From: Puccinellia tenuiflora
Lineage: Eukaryota > Streptophyta > Magnoliopsida > Poales > Poaceae
DNA length: 64,000 nucleotides
Assembly (NCBI GenBank): GCA_012064385.1
Contig: QRDG01000068.1
Span: forward strand, 1,311,349 to 1,375,348
Direction: 5' to 3'
Both the position numbers and the translations under genes were made by a program. The notes under the pieces were generated by a model. The model did not search any database and was not told the origin of the DNA. It was given only the letters and a program-made list of their open reading frames with translations. Shown one piece after another: positions 19,958-30,315 of this stretch (the stretch's first letter is position 1; each line of letters opens with the position of its first letter).

Positions 19958-22900
19958 ATGAGTTCATCTTCATCAAGTAACGCATCCACGCTGGCTGCCG
20001 CACTAGGGCAGCCTCCGGCTCAGCTTCTGACCCGGGGGAATTTTCTCCTGTGGAAAGCCCTTGTGTTCCCTGCTTTCCGGGGCACCAACGTGATGGGGCT
20101 ACTCGACGGTACAGACCGTGCACCAGCCAAGACCTTGGAAGTTGAAGATAGTGAGAAGAAGAAGACCACAGTGGAGAACCCCGCCTACTTGGCCTGGGTC
20201 TCTCGCGATCAACAGGTCCTGCGATTTCTCTTGAACTCGCTCTCTCAAGATATTCTCTCTCACGTCCTTGGGATGGAGACCACGACCGAGGCCTGGGCTG
20301 CCATCACCACCATGTTCTCCTCGGCCTCCAGAACGAAGGTTCAACACATTCGGTCTGCCCTCAATGACACCAAGAAAAAGAATCTCACCGCTGATCAGTA
20401 CGTCACCAAGATGAAGGGGTTTGCCTCCGAGCTTGCCGCAGCCGGGAAGCCTCTCGAGGATGATGAACTCATCGGATATATTCTCCATGGCCTCGACAGC
20501 TCCTACAATGCCCTTGTCGCCGCCGTCAACGGGAACCCCGGTACAACCCTAGATGATCTGTTTGGTCAATTGTCCTCATATGATATGCGCAATGAGATGA
20601 TAGATGAATCTGCGGATAGCTCCTTCACCTCCTCGGCAAACGTGGTGCAGCATGGACGTGACTATGGCCGGGACACACGTCCCCCTCCTCGCTATAGTGA
20701 CCGTGGTGAACGCGGTGGACGTGGTGACCACCGTGATAGCCGCGGTGGTGGACGCCGAGATGGGGGAGGCCAGGACCGCCGCCATGACAACGGTCGTCGC
20801 CGTGATGATCGCGATGGAGGATGTCGCAATAATGGTGGTCAAGGAAGGCGCCGTGGACGGCAGGATCGCACTCCAACTCGGTTTGTTGATACAACCTGCC
20901 AGATTTGTAACATCTATGGTCACCCTGCTAAGGACTGTTGGTGGCGCTATGGAGATGACTCAGATAATGATGGTGATCATGATGATAAGGCTGCACATGT
21001 TGCATCCTATGGCGTGGACACAAACTGGTATGGTGACACGGGTGCAACTGATCACATAACTGGTGATCTTAACAAGCTATCAATTCATGAGAGACACAAT
21101 GGGCGTGAACGTGTCCATACGGCCGACGGAAAAGGTATGGTCATAAGTCATATTGGTCACTCTATGTTTCGCACCCAAAATACTTCCTTGCATCTAAATA
21201 ATGTTCTTCATGTTCCTAGTGCCTCCAAAAACCTTTTATCTATCCATAAACTCACTCTTGACAATGATGTGTTTGTTGAATTTCACCCATTCTTTTTCTT
21301 GATAAAGGATCAGGCCACAAGGAGAGTTCTGTTTAAAGGTCCCTGTCATGGTGGACTCTACCCTCTAGTGCCAGTCTCTACGGGGTCGTCATCCAAGCAT
21401 GCTTTCATCACAATAAAGCCTTCATCATCTACATGGCATCGTCGCTTAGGGCATCCATCTTCTTTTGTGGTTCAACAAGTCCTTAGGAAGAATAAACTTT
21501 CTCATACTCCAGAAATAAATCCTTACATATGTGATTCCTGTCAACTAGCAAAAAGTCATCAATTACCATATCCCATGTCTACTAGTGTTTCCACTGTTCC
21601 TTTGGAACAAGTTTTTTCTGATGTATGGGGTCCTGCTCCAGCCTCTGTTGGCAAACACACTTATTATGTAAGCTTCATTGATGATTTCAGTAAGTTTACT
21701 TGGATTTATCTTCTTAAGAAACGTTCTGATGTTTATCAAGTTTTCCTTAATTTTCAACAACTGGTTGAGCGCAAGTTTGATAGGAAAATTGTAACCATGC
21801 AAACTGATTGGGGAGGTGAATATGAAAAACTAAATGGCTTTTTTCAGAAAATTGGCATTACTCACCATGTTTCTTGTCCTCATGCCCATCAACAAAATGG
21901 TTCCGCTGAGCGCAAACACCGTCACATTGTTGAGGTCGGCCTCGCCTTATTAGCAAATGCATCTATGCCTTTAAAATTCTGGGATGAAGCCTTCCTCACT
22001 GCCACCTTCCTCATAAACCTACTTCCAAGCAAAGTCATAAATTCGGAAACCCCTGTTGAACGTCTCCTTCACACCACACCCAACTATGATTCTCTTCGTG
22101 TTTTTGGTTGTGCCTGTTGGCCTAACCTTCGTCCCTATAACAAACACAAGCTTGCTTTTCGTTCAACACGTTGTGTTTTCTTGGGGTATAGTCCTCGCCA
22201 CAAGGGAGTCAAGTGTCTTGATGTCTCCACAGGTCGTGTTTATATATCTCGAGATGTTGTTTTTGATGAGAATGTGTTTCCGTTTGCCTCACTTCATCCA
22301 AATGCTGGTAGACGTCTTCGTGACGATATACTTCTTCTTCCAAAAACTTCTAACCATGGGGATGCAAACATAGATGACTATATGCCTTTGCCTATTATAC
22401 CTGTCACTAATCATGGACAGGAGCTGGAGGATTCAGCAGCAGAAAATTTGGCTTCAAATGGTGGCGAAACGCCTCAAAACAGTGAAGAAAATGACAGCAT
22501 CACACCTGCAGAAGAAGACGAAACAGGTTCTGAAAACAATGTTGATTCCTCGGATCATGCGAGCACCGATCCCGGGGATGATCTGCATGCAGACCAGAGC
22601 CAGGGAGCAGGCCCTCTGTCGCCACACCGTGGCGAATCTTCAGGTGGTGGGACTCCCACGCGTTTCTCACCTCCGCACGTCGACAATCTTCACGTGGACG
22701 GGACCCCCGAGCGGTCCCCAACTCTGCATGCTGATGCGTCGGCTGCTGGTTCGCCTACTGTCTCTGTGCAGGTTACCGAATCACATGCTGGATCTTCTGT
22801 GGAGCCGGCCCCTGCAGCTAATCCTGTAACTGCACCGCGCACGCGCCTGCAAAAAGGTATCAAACAGCCCAAAAATTATGAAGATGGTACTATCAGATAT

Positions 22901-24502
22901 GGTCGACAGCCTAGAATATACAGGGGAGATTCTCCTAGCAATGCTTTGCTAACATCTACAGGTGAACCATGCTATTTATCTGAAGCACTAGATGATCCCA
23001 AGTGGAGGGAGGCAATGGAAGAAGAATACAATGCATTACTCCATAACAAGACTTGGCATCTTGTTCCACCAAGTCCAAACAGAAATCTGATTGACTGTAA
23101 GTGGGTCTATCGTATCAAGAAAAATGCAGATGGTACAGTTGATAGATACAAAGCACGGTTAGTAGCTAAAGGATTTAAACAAAGGTATGGCATTGACTAT
23201 GAAGATACCTTCAGTCCAGTTGTTAAGATTGCAACCATTCGGATTGTTTTAGCAATTGCAGTTTCTCGAGGATGGAATCTACGGCAGCTAGATGTCAAGA
23301 ACGCGTTTTTACACGGTGTTCTGGAAGAGGAGGTTTATATGAAACAGCCACCAGGTTTTGAAAATTCAGATGCTCCTCATTATGTGTGCAGACTTGACAA
23401 GGCCATCTATGGTCTAAAACAAGCCCCACGAGCTTGGTATTCACGGCTTAGTTCAAAACTGCATGATCTTGGTTTTTCTGCATCAAAGGCTGACACTTCT
23501 TTGTTTCTATACCAAAAATCAGGTATCACAATGTTTGTTCTAATTTATGTTGATGACATTATAGTTACAAGCTCTTCACATGAGGCTACATCTGTTCTAC
23601 TTCAAGATTTAAATAAACACTTTGCTATTAAAGATCTTGGTGACTTGCACTTCTTTCTGGGCATTGAGGTTAAGAAAGTTAAGAATGGATTGGTATTGAC
23701 ACAAGAAAAATATGCCATGGATTTACTAGCAAGAGTCGGTATGATGAACTGCAAATCTGCTCCTACACCTTTGTCCTCTACTGAGCAGTTATCTATATGT
23801 GAAGGCACGCCTCTTGGTCCCGAGGATCATGCACAGTTCAGAAGTATTGTTGGTGCCTTACAATATTTGACCCTCACACGCCCAGATTTGTCCTTCTCAG
23901 TTAACAAAGTTTGCCAGTATCTTCATGCCCCTACAACATCACATTGGACCGCTGCAAAGAGAATATTAAGATATATCCAGGATACTTTACAAGTTGGTCT
24001 CACTTTTATACGCTCTTCTGATACTCTTTTGAGTGCTTTTTCAGATGCCGATTGGGCTGGATGTCTTGATGACAGACGCTCCACTGGAGGTTTTGCAATA
24101 TTCCTTGGCCCAAATCTGGTTTCCTGGAGTTCTCGCAAGCAAGCCACAGTTTCTCGTTCAAGCACTGAAGCCGAGTACAAATCTGTTGCTAATGCCACAG
24201 CCGAGTTAATATGGGTAGAAGCACTTCTTCATGAACTTGGTGTTAAATTGAGAGAGAAGCCATGTTTGTGGTGTGACAACTTAGGTGCAACCTATTTGTC
24301 AGCAAACCCTATCTTTCATGCACGCACAAAACACATAGAGATTGATTATCATTTTGTCAGAGAAAGAGTAGCAAGCAAAAATCTAGAGATCAAGTTTATC
24401 TCTAGTAAAGATCAAATAGCTGATGGTTTCACTAAGGCTCTTCCTGTAAGAAGTTTCAATGAGTTCAAGCGTAATCTAAATCTTTGTAAGAGTTTAGATT
24501 AA
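19958..24502 (+). CDS. Copia gag-pol polyprotein (1514 residues)
   Basis: Domains in order: Gag (about residues 20-240), an Arg/Gly/Asp-rich stretch, a CCHC zinc knuckle CQICNIYGHPAKDC (about 314-327), aspartic protease with DTGA (about 359), pre-integrase HHCC (WHRRLGHP about 492 and CDSCQ about 525), integrase core with Asp at about 555 and 617 and Glu at about 651 (33 residues between the last two, as in the QTDWGGEY-type clade), a long variable linker, reverse transcriptase with YVDD at 1197-1200, and RNase H with DADW about 1362, STEAEY and the CDN motif. The start is the first ATG after the leader. No stops or frameshifts interrupt it, so all activities for autonomous copying in the cytoplasm and integration in the nucleus appear present. 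Confidence 0.95.
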   Translation: MSSSSSSNASTLAAALGQPPAQLLTRGNFLLWKALVFPAFRGTNVMGLLDGTDRAPAKTLEVEDSEKKKTTVENPAYLAWVSRDQQVLRFLLNSLSQDILSHVLGMETTTEAWAAITTMFSSASRTKVQHIRSALNDTKKKNLTADQYVTKMKGFASELAAAGKPLEDDELIGYILHGLDSSYNALVAAVNGNPGTTLDDLFGQLSSYDMRNEMIDESADSSFTSSANVVQHGRDYGRDTRPPPRYSDRGERGGRGDHRDSRGGGRRDGGGQDRRHDNGRRRDDRDGGCRNNGGQGRRRGRQDRTPTRFVDTTCQICNIYGHPAKDCWWRYGDDSDNDGDHDDKAAHVASYGVDTNWYGDTGATDHITGDLNKLSIHERHNGRERVHTADGKGMVISHIGHSMFRTQNTSLHLNNVLHVPSASKNLLSIHKLTLDNDVFVEFHPFFFLIKDQATRRVLFKGPCHGGLYPLVPVSTGSSSKHAFITIKPSSSTWHRRLGHPSSFVVQQVLRKNKLSHTPEINPYICDSCQLAKSHQLPYPMSTSVSTVPLEQVFSDVWGPAPASVGKHTYYVSFIDDFSKFTWIYLLKKRSDVYQVFLNFQQLVERKFDRKIVTMQTDWGGEYEKLNGFFQKIGITHHVSCPHAHQQNGSAERKHRHIVEVGLALLANASMPLKFWDEAFLTATFLINLLPSKVINSETPVERLLHTTPNYDSLRVFGCACWPNLRPYNKHKLAFRSTRCVFLGYSPRHKGVKCLDVSTGRVYISRDVVFDENVFPFASLHPNAGRRLRDDILLLPKTSNHGDANIDDYMPLPIIPVTNHGQELEDSAAENLASNGGETPQNSEENDSITPAEEDETGSENNVDSSDHASTDPGDDLHADQSQGAGPLSPHRGESSGGGTPTRFSPPHVDNLHVDGTPERSPTLHADASAAGSPTVSVQVTESHAGSSVEPAPAANPVTAPRTRLQKGIKQPKNYEDGTIRYGRQPRIYRGDSPSNALLTSTGEPCYLSEALDDPKWREAMEEEYNALLHNKTWHLVPPSPNRNLIDCKWVYRIKKNADGTVDRYKARLVAKGFKQRYGIDYEDTFSPVVKIATIRIVLAIAVSRGWNLRQLDVKNAFLHGVLEEEVYMKQPPGFENSDAPHYVCRLDKAIYGLKQAPRAWYSRLSSKLHDLGFSASKADTSLFLYQKSGITMFVLIYVDDIIVTSSSHEATSVLLQDLNKHFAIKDLGDLHFFLGIEVKKVKNGLVLTQEKYAMDLLARVGMMNCKSAPTPLSSTEQLSICEGTPLGPEDHAQFRSIVGALQYLTLTRPDLSFSVNKVCQYLHAPTTSHWTAAKRILRYIQDTLQVGLTFIRSSDTLLSAFSDADWAGCLDDRRSTGGFAIFLGPNLVSWSSRKQATVSRSSTEAEYKSVANATAELIWVEALLHELGVKLREKPCLWCDNLGATYLSANPIFHARTKHIEIDYHFVRERVASKNLEIKFISSKDQIADGFTKALPVRSFNEFKRNLNLCKSLD

Positions 24503-24509
24503 GGGGGGC

Positions 24510-24673
24510 TGTTGGAAGTAATGTACTTATACGGTATAGGGCATGATGTAGTACATCACCCCTATACCGTACCCTCTTGTAATGCCACGGTGGAGGCTGT
24601 TTCCACCTATATATAACACGCAACCGACGCCCTCACGAGGCAACGTCGTTACTCCAAACCCTAAAATCCAATA
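24510..24673 (+). repeat. Copia 3' LTR
   Basis: Same length as the 5' LTR and identical except four substitutions within 24635-24655. The polypurine tract AAGGGGGGC (24501-24509) precedes it directly, eight bases after the stop codon. Confidence 0.9.
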
Positions 24674-24678
24674 AAATT

Positions 24679-25069
24679 AAGAATTGTACTAACTGTGAAG
24701 TGTAAACAAGATTAATTCAAGGACAACATCTACATCACATTAACCTCCGTACTTTCATGTCCAGAAGATAGGCAAAGAAAGACACCGTAATTAACTTCCG
24801 CGTACAAAAATAACCAATAACAATTTGATTAAAATCACCAGCCACCATTAGCCTTGCACTCCAAACCATGTATAGTCACACTTTCAGGTGGAGTTCAGAA
24901 AAAGAGAGCTCTGCATTGTGGAATTCCCAATCTTGGAATTCTGTGCTGTAGTCAGGCAGGCAGCCAGCCACAGGAGCTGAACGTTGAAAGCAAACATGGT
25001 CGCAGCTGGAATTGGATCTGCATCAAAGTGCAGGCCTAAAACCCTTGTCTATCTGTCTATTTCACATTT
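24679..25069. other. Downstream flank of the HMG-box gene
   Basis: A/T-rich sequence with no open frame of note between the Copia and the stop codon of the HMG-box gene, probably its 3' untranslated region and terminator on the minus strand. No clear polyadenylation signal can be fixed. Confidence 0.35.
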
Positions 25070-25579
25070 TCAGGTTCCCCAAAATGTCCGCCAAGTTACT
25101 TGCTTAATGGACGCAGCCCTAATGTGCTGTTTCCTGAGCGCAAGGGACCTGGCAACATAGGGAGCCTTGTCCGCATTGCTCAAATATTTCCACCTGTTAG
25201 CGGCTGTCTGAACAACAGCATCAGCGCAAGCCTGGACCTTGGGGACATAAGGGTTCTTCTTGAAGAAGTCCTTGAATAAATAGTACCTAACCAGAACAAG
25301 ATGAAATAAGCGTCCTAGACCTTGGATTATGTATCAAATTTTTTGTAGAATTGGTATAAATACTAAAGCAATTGTTTGGTACTTTATATAACTACTAAAA
25401 GGCACATCAAATTCAGGGTATTTTGCCACTCACCAGAAGACGCGGAGAGGAGCGAAACCAATCTTCTCCTTAGTTGTACCATTGCCGTTCACTGCCAACA
25501 TGACGGCGGCCCTCCTACTCTTCAAAGACAACTTGTTGTCGGCCTCGCACTCGGATCCGGTCCGCTGCCCCACTGCCAT
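25070..25579 (-). CDS. Small HMG-box (HMGB-like) protein, two exons
   Basis: Exon 1 is 25579-25434 and exon 2 is 25286-25070, separated by a 147-bp intron with GTGAGT donor and a pyrimidine-rich ...GTTAG acceptor. Joined, they give 120 residues without a stop. From about residue 46 the protein follows the HMG-box pattern: VFWYYLFKDFFKKNP, then ANRWKYLSNADKAPYVARS, with the conserved Trp, Lys and ADKAPY. HMGB proteins bend DNA and act in chromatin in the nucleus. It differs from typical plant HMGB proteins: the lysine-rich N-terminus is weak and the acidic tail is absent, and Trp stands where Phe is usual. It could be a diverged working gene or a young pseudogene with its frame still open. It is read divergently from the MATH-BTB gene at 26448. 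Confidence 0.6.
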
Positions 25580-26447
25580 GTCTGCTGGCTAGTTCGTGCG
25601 GATCTTCATCCACCTACTATACGCATGATAGAGCTCTACCTCGAGATTCCCAAAGCATATGACACAATAATCGAAAGCCGCCACACACAAGATTAATTAG
25701 TGTCTTTACCAGACATTGTTTGTCGGGACCGAATCATGACCCCCACCCCTCCACCCAACGTAAATTTATTAGCTGAAAATATCAAGACACACAACGCTTG
25801 ATGGAAATGCAATTTCGGATCTTTGGATCATTTGCTCATGGCAGAGTAGGAAATATAAAAATTGTTAAACATTTCAAAAAAAATCTGAAAACAGAAACAA
25901 ATATATCCAAGTTTTCAATACGAAACTTTGCACATATGGAAAATACGTGGATATGTTTGATACCATTTTTCAAAATTATTTAAAATATTTTATTAGTTTT
26001 AAAAAATTATACTCGTCCAGGAAAGAGGCGCATATGAGCTCTACGGCCGATTTGAATTACTGGCGCTTTGTTTTTTTTAAGGAACATCATTTTTTTTTTT
26101 TTGAGGATTAGCGCTTAGTTTATTGTTCCTTTTTTTGCTTTGTGGGCTTCGTGAGTGGCAAGGCAACCCTTCATTGGGCCCAAACCCCTGGCAGTGAGTG
26201 AAGTGGTGGCCGATGGGTGAGAACTGAGGAGCAACTGTAGCATAGTAGGAGGGTTCCTCCGGCGAAAGGACCCGCCGCCGCCGCCTTCCCCCAATAAATC
26301 TCGCCCCCGGCCGAAGCTGCTGCCGCCGCCCCGCGTCAGGGACTTGCCTCCACCTTCTACTTGGCCTGCTTCTTTTTCTGAAAGGAAGGATTCCGTCCCA
26401 CTCCGGCCCAGTACCTTCATCTGATCGGAATCTTCGTCCCGGAGGGG
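25580..26447. promoter_or_regulatory. Shared intergenic region of divergent HMG-box and MATH-BTB genes
   Basis: 868 bases lie between the two start codons. The left half is A/T-rich, with poly(T) runs at about 26072 and 26091-26102. The right part (26230-26447) is GC-rich and looks like a leader with CCG triplets. No TATA box or operator can be assigned with confidence. Confidence 0.35.
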
Positions 26448-27536
26448 ATGGCGTCCGAATCCAGGAAAACGGTCTCGAGGTACACCACGAACACGGAGAA
26501 GGGGTCGCACGCGTTCGAGATCTCCGGGTACAGCCTCATCAAGGGCATCGGCGTCGGCCGGTTCATCCGGTCCAGCACCTTCGCCGCCGGAGGCTACGAC
26601 TGGGCCATCCGCGTCTACCCCGACGGAGTCACCGAGGCTTTCGCGGATTACGTGACGGTCTATCTCGAGCTTATGAGCAAGGACACCGAGGTGCGGGCTC
26701 TCTATGATCTCAGTTTGGTTAACCAGGACACCGGGTTGCCCTCCAGTGTCAGCATGTGGTCTGAATCAACCCCGACAGTTTTCAAATCCCGTGATATTAG
26801 CCGCTTTGGTCCGCAAAGCGGATGGTCCACACTGAGAAGTGATCTGGAGCTGGAAGCATCGTGCTACGTTATCGATGATTACTTGACGATTGAATGCACC
26901 GTCACTGTTGTCAAAGAATCACATGTGTGCGGATGCAAAGCAGAATACGAAATCGAGGTGCCGCCGTCAGACCTATCCGATCATTTTGGCAATCTATTGT
27001 TGGAGGAGGAGGGCGCCGATGTGACTTTCGGTGTTGGAGGAGAGACTTTCACGGCACACAAAATCGTGCTCGCCACGCGCTCACCCGTCTTCAGGGCACA
27101 GCTGTATGGACAGATGAAGGAGAGCACCGCGCGAAGCATAACCCTTGAAGACATGCAGCCTTCTGTTTTCAAGGCCCTGCTGCATTTCATATATACCGAT
27201 TCGTTGCCTGACATGGAGGATCTTGATCATGATGAGTACAGTGAAATTACCCGCCATTTACTTGTGGCTGCAGATAGGTATGCCATGGAAAGGCTCAAGT
27301 TGATGTGCCAAAACATCCTTTGTCAGTATATTGATGCCGACAGTGTGGCAGCTACGTTGGCCTTGGCTGATCAGCACAATTGCGACAAACTTAAGGATGT
27401 CTGCATTGACTTTATGGCCACTTCAGATGAGATGGATGCTGTGGTGGAAACCCAAGATTTTGCAAATCTCAAAAGAACATGCCCTTCTGTCCTAGTAGAT
27501 GTGTTGGAGAAGAGAAGTAAGTTTCGCAAAGGATAG
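26448..27536 (+). CDS. MATH-BTB protein 1 (362 residues)
   Basis: Single exon. An N-terminal MATH domain (about residues 18-155; HAFEISGYSLIKGIGVGRFIRS and GYDWAIRVYPDG) is followed by a BTB/POZ domain (about 187-295; ADVTFGVGGETFTAHKIVLA, RSPVFRAQLYGQM, FIYTDSLPD) and a C-terminal BACK-like helix region ending KRTCPSVLVDVLEKRSKF. In plants such BPM proteins use MATH to bind substrates and BTB to bind CUL3, forming ubiquitin ligases. Length and domain order are normal for the grass-expanded group. The start lies in GGGATGGCG after a GC-rich leader. All key segments are intact. It is on the plus strand, whereas the other three copies in the window (55646, 60879 and the pseudogene) are on the minus strand. 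Confidence 0.93.
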   Translation: MASESRKTVSRYTTNTEKGSHAFEISGYSLIKGIGVGRFIRSSTFAAGGYDWAIRVYPDGVTEAFADYVTVYLELMSKDTEVRALYDLSLVNQDTGLPSSVSMWSESTPTVFKSRDISRFGPQSGWSTLRSDLELEASCYVIDDYLTIECTVTVVKESHVCGCKAEYEIEVPPSDLSDHFGNLLLEEEGADVTFGVGGETFTAHKIVLATRSPVFRAQLYGQMKESTARSITLEDMQPSVFKALLHFIYTDSLPDMEDLDHDEYSEITRHLLVAADRYAMERLKLMCQNILCQYIDADSVAATLALADQHNCDKLKDVCIDFMATSDEMDAVVETQDFANLKRTCPSVLVDVLEKRSKFRKG

Positions 27537-27574
27537 ATATCTAGATGAGTATGTTGACTATATATGTAGTTTAG

Positions 27575-28785
27575 TTCCTAGATAAAAGCTTTCTAGCTCT
27601 TAAAATCTGGGTTCTTAATTTTTTCTATTTGCACCTTGCGCATTGAATTTGATGCTTGTTAGTTGTTCATGTCAGATGGATGCTCTGATGTCAACTAACA
27701 AACCGATGTTATGCCCATCCCAAACGAACTTGTTCATGTCGCTTAGTAGATCCATTTGGGAAGAACCAGACTTGGAAAAATATATTGGCATCTCATCCTA
27801 AGCTAGCTCGGCAGTTAGTCTACTTGTTATTGCCATGTGTGAACCATGCTCATCACAGATCCTGAATGTCTTGCTCCTTGTCCACAACTATTTGTCAAAG
27901 TATTGTTTGCACCAATATTCAAACATGAATATCGAGAGCACTCATTGTTTTAGCCATGCAATAAAATATCATTGGATAGAAACGTCTTGGTAACTTGGAG
28001 TATAGCACGATAACACCTCTGAATCTCTGATGCTATCGTAATATTAAGTGTTAAATATTTTTCCTTCAAAATCATAAGATGAGTCTTAAAATACCTCAGA
28101 TAACATTTTGCTGAATGCTGTGAATTTTCTGTTTGATTATGAATTATAGTTGGCTATTCGAGAAAGCTTCTTATAAATTATCGATACGGTATTTTAGTGT
28201 TTTATTAGTGTTGCATTACCTTCAGAACTAAAAGATAACTCGAAGTTTAAGATCTGGTAATTAATGGAGGCTTGTATTCTGTGAAATTGTGATTTTTTGT
28301 TGATTTTATATGATTCATGTCTATTTTCACTGGAATTGTAGCTGCCATACTATTTTCAATGGGTGATTTTATTTGCAGGATTATTATTTGTGAAACTTCT
28401 CTGTTAGGATCACGACTTCGATTGTTTTTATTCAGTGCTTGATAAACTTTGAACTTTAAATCCCAGTTAAGCTGGTTTTATTGCCCTAAGAACAGATTAG
28501 TGAATGACAAGTTATGTCTGTGTTAAGAATTAGGAGATTCGTTCTTGCTACAATGGCGGTTATGGAGACCAATCCAGAATAAAAGCCTAGCCTCGGAACA
28601 TTAGGCAAGGACACCATATCCACTCACTACTCTGTTGGACTTTATGTAGGTAGTATGAATGTAAGCCGTGCAACTCTGGAGCTAATCAGTTGTAATATCA
28701 TACTACCCTCATAAGATGAACCGAGGCTCCCTCCAATGGTGTCAACCAAGTTGTTCAGCCTCATTGACCATATAATATTACCCTC
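27575..28785 (+). repeat. 3' flank of MATH-BTB gene 1, duplicated at 54185-55315
   Basis: Shares with 54185-55315 long blocks in the same orientation and order, such as CTAACAAACCGATGT, ATCCATTTGGGAAGAACCAG, ATAGAAACGTCTTGGTA and TTCAGCCTCATTGACCATATAA. Differences include many substitutions and an indel of about 130 bases near 28530-28670. The sequence has no gene. 28786-29182 is unassigned A/T-rich DNA. Confidence 0.85.
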
Positions 28786-29191
28786 CTTGGATACAATACA
28801 CCTTCCACATGAACAGCCTGAAAGATTTCATTAAAAATTCCGAACAGAGTGCATAAACAGTGGTTAATTTTGCAAAAGAAAAATCATGATGTTGGCTTGA
28901 TTACACCAGCTAACAGAGTAGAATACACACCATAAAATCACTCTATACCGCATCTTATATATGAGTTACAACATTCACAAGTGTGCATTCCTCAGTTATT
29001 AAGGTATGCTGATAACTCTGTGGTCCAATACCTGGTTGGCTGATTTGTTTCGCTTAGTGAAGTGCATGGTTTTGAAGGAAAAATGTTATTATCTGCAGTT
29101 TTCTTGAACTGACGACTTAATGTATGTGGCGCAAAACACAGTCTTGTTTTGCTTTTCGTCCTCTGGAGAAGGCCTGTGATAGATTAATCAA

Positions 29192-29290
29192 GGGTTATTT
29201 ATCAGCGTGCGCTCAGATGTGGTCATGTACTCAGTTTTGCCCTCAGCTGCGAATCGTACTCAGTTTTGCCCCTAGTTTGTCCACACGAAC
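29192..29290 (+). repeat. Left terminal inverted repeat of MULE-2
   Basis: Roughly 90-100 bases that match 50755-50846 in reverse complement with many mismatches. Two shared blocks are ACTCAGTTTTGCCC and CTCAGTTTTGCCC. Just inside lies a GTCAA...TTTGAC palindrome at 29318-29337, like that in MULE-1. Confidence 0.8.
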
Positions 29291-29345
29291 TCGTACCGTG
29301 AGTATTTGCCGTCTCCGTCAAGTCAATGCATTTGACTCGGCACTT

Positions 29346-29540
29346 CTAGGTGGGACCATGCGGCAGGCGAAGAGGAGAGGACCTTCCAGGTGGGACCATG
29401 CGGTAGGCGAAGAGGAGACCATGCAGGACCTTCCAGGTGGGACCAGGTGGGACCAGGTGGGACCATGCAGTAGGCGAAGAGGAGACCATGCAGGACCTTC
29501 CAGGTGGGACCATGCGGCAGGCGAAGAGGAGACCATGCAT
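29346..29540 (+). repeat. Subterminal tandem repeat of MULE-2, about 45-50 bp unit
   Basis: Four imperfect copies of GGTGGGACCATGCGG(C/T)AGGCG...GAGGAGACCATGCAGGACCTTCC, with a local triplication of GTGGGACCAG near 29433-29462. 29560-30000 then contains further loose repeats of GACGGCTCGACGCCAGG and GCACGGACCGGCATG. Confidence 0.8.
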
Positions 29541-30315
29541 GCGCGGCACGTCAGGGTGCAGCGCGGACCGGCATGCACACGCGGCGGGGTGGACCTAGAC
29601 CTCGCCGCTCGCCTAGTGCACGCGTCTCGTGTCTCGCGTCACTTACAACCGCATCGTTTCAGACACGGCTCGACGCCAGGTCGGGTGCAGCGCGCCGGCA
29701 CGGACCGGCATGGACGCAGATCTCACGCTATCTCGCGTGTCGCGTCAACTCCATTAAGCGGGCATTGATTCAGCGACGGCTCGACGCCAGGCCGGGTGCA
29801 GCAACTGCACGGACCGGCATGCAGGCGCGCCGGCACGGAAGTTGACGACGCCGCTCACACGCGTCTCGCGACTCCCATCTCCTGGATTCAGAACCGCATC
29901 GTAGGGTGCAGCCACAGACTGATACAGGCGCGCAGCCGTGTCCTCTCACGCGTAGCCACGGACGCAGACGGCCTGGCGCGCGTCATCTACAGGCGTGTGC
30001 GTGAGCTTTTGGGCTAACTATCACCTCTTTGCGTTAATGCACGCATGCAGGCCGGTCACGTCGCATCCTAGCTGCCTAGTTAACGCAGAGGTTTTCTGTT
30101 GGCGTGTTTCCTTACTTTGTAGTATTTTTGCAGTCACCGCATTGATCGCAACGCAGCCCACGCGGCTGCGGCTGCCTACGAGTTTCACACAATTGTGCCC
30201 GTTGCTTCTATCTACCCCAATTAATTCGCACGCCTCATCGGGTCTTTAAATCGTGCCGATCCAACTTTCCTTCTTCTCATCCCTCTCCAGCCCCATTGCC
30301 TCCTCCTCCCCCACC

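Larger units (their letters stand above)
19549..24673 (+). mobile_element. Complete Ty1/Copia retrotransposon, 5.1 kb
   Basis: Two 164-bp LTRs flank an internal region with a primer-binding site, one unbroken gag-pol frame and a polypurine tract. A perfect 5-bp duplication AAATT (19544-19548 and 24674-24678) brackets it. The LTRs start TGTTGG and end CCAATA, so the termini are TG...TA and not the usual TG...CA, in both copies. The two LTRs differ at four positions, all within the last 35 bases. The intact frame suggests a recent, possibly autonomous copy. Confidence 0.95.

Noticed and set aside
20604..21059. 151-residue ORF overlapping gag of the Copia, and other frames within gag-pol
   Set aside because: They are shadows of the true frame, produced by repeats in the Arg/Gly-rich part of gag.
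19549..24673. LTR end at CCA with a three-base spacer before the primer-binding site
   Set aside because: The ATA after CCA is present in both LTRs, and only the boundary after ATA gives the perfect AAATT target duplication.
29560..30000. tRNA or rRNA-like structure in the repeat-rich block of MULE-2
   Set aside because: No A-box/B-box spacing or rRNA motif is present; the repeated GGCTCGACGCCAGG motif is simply a dispersed subterminal repeat.
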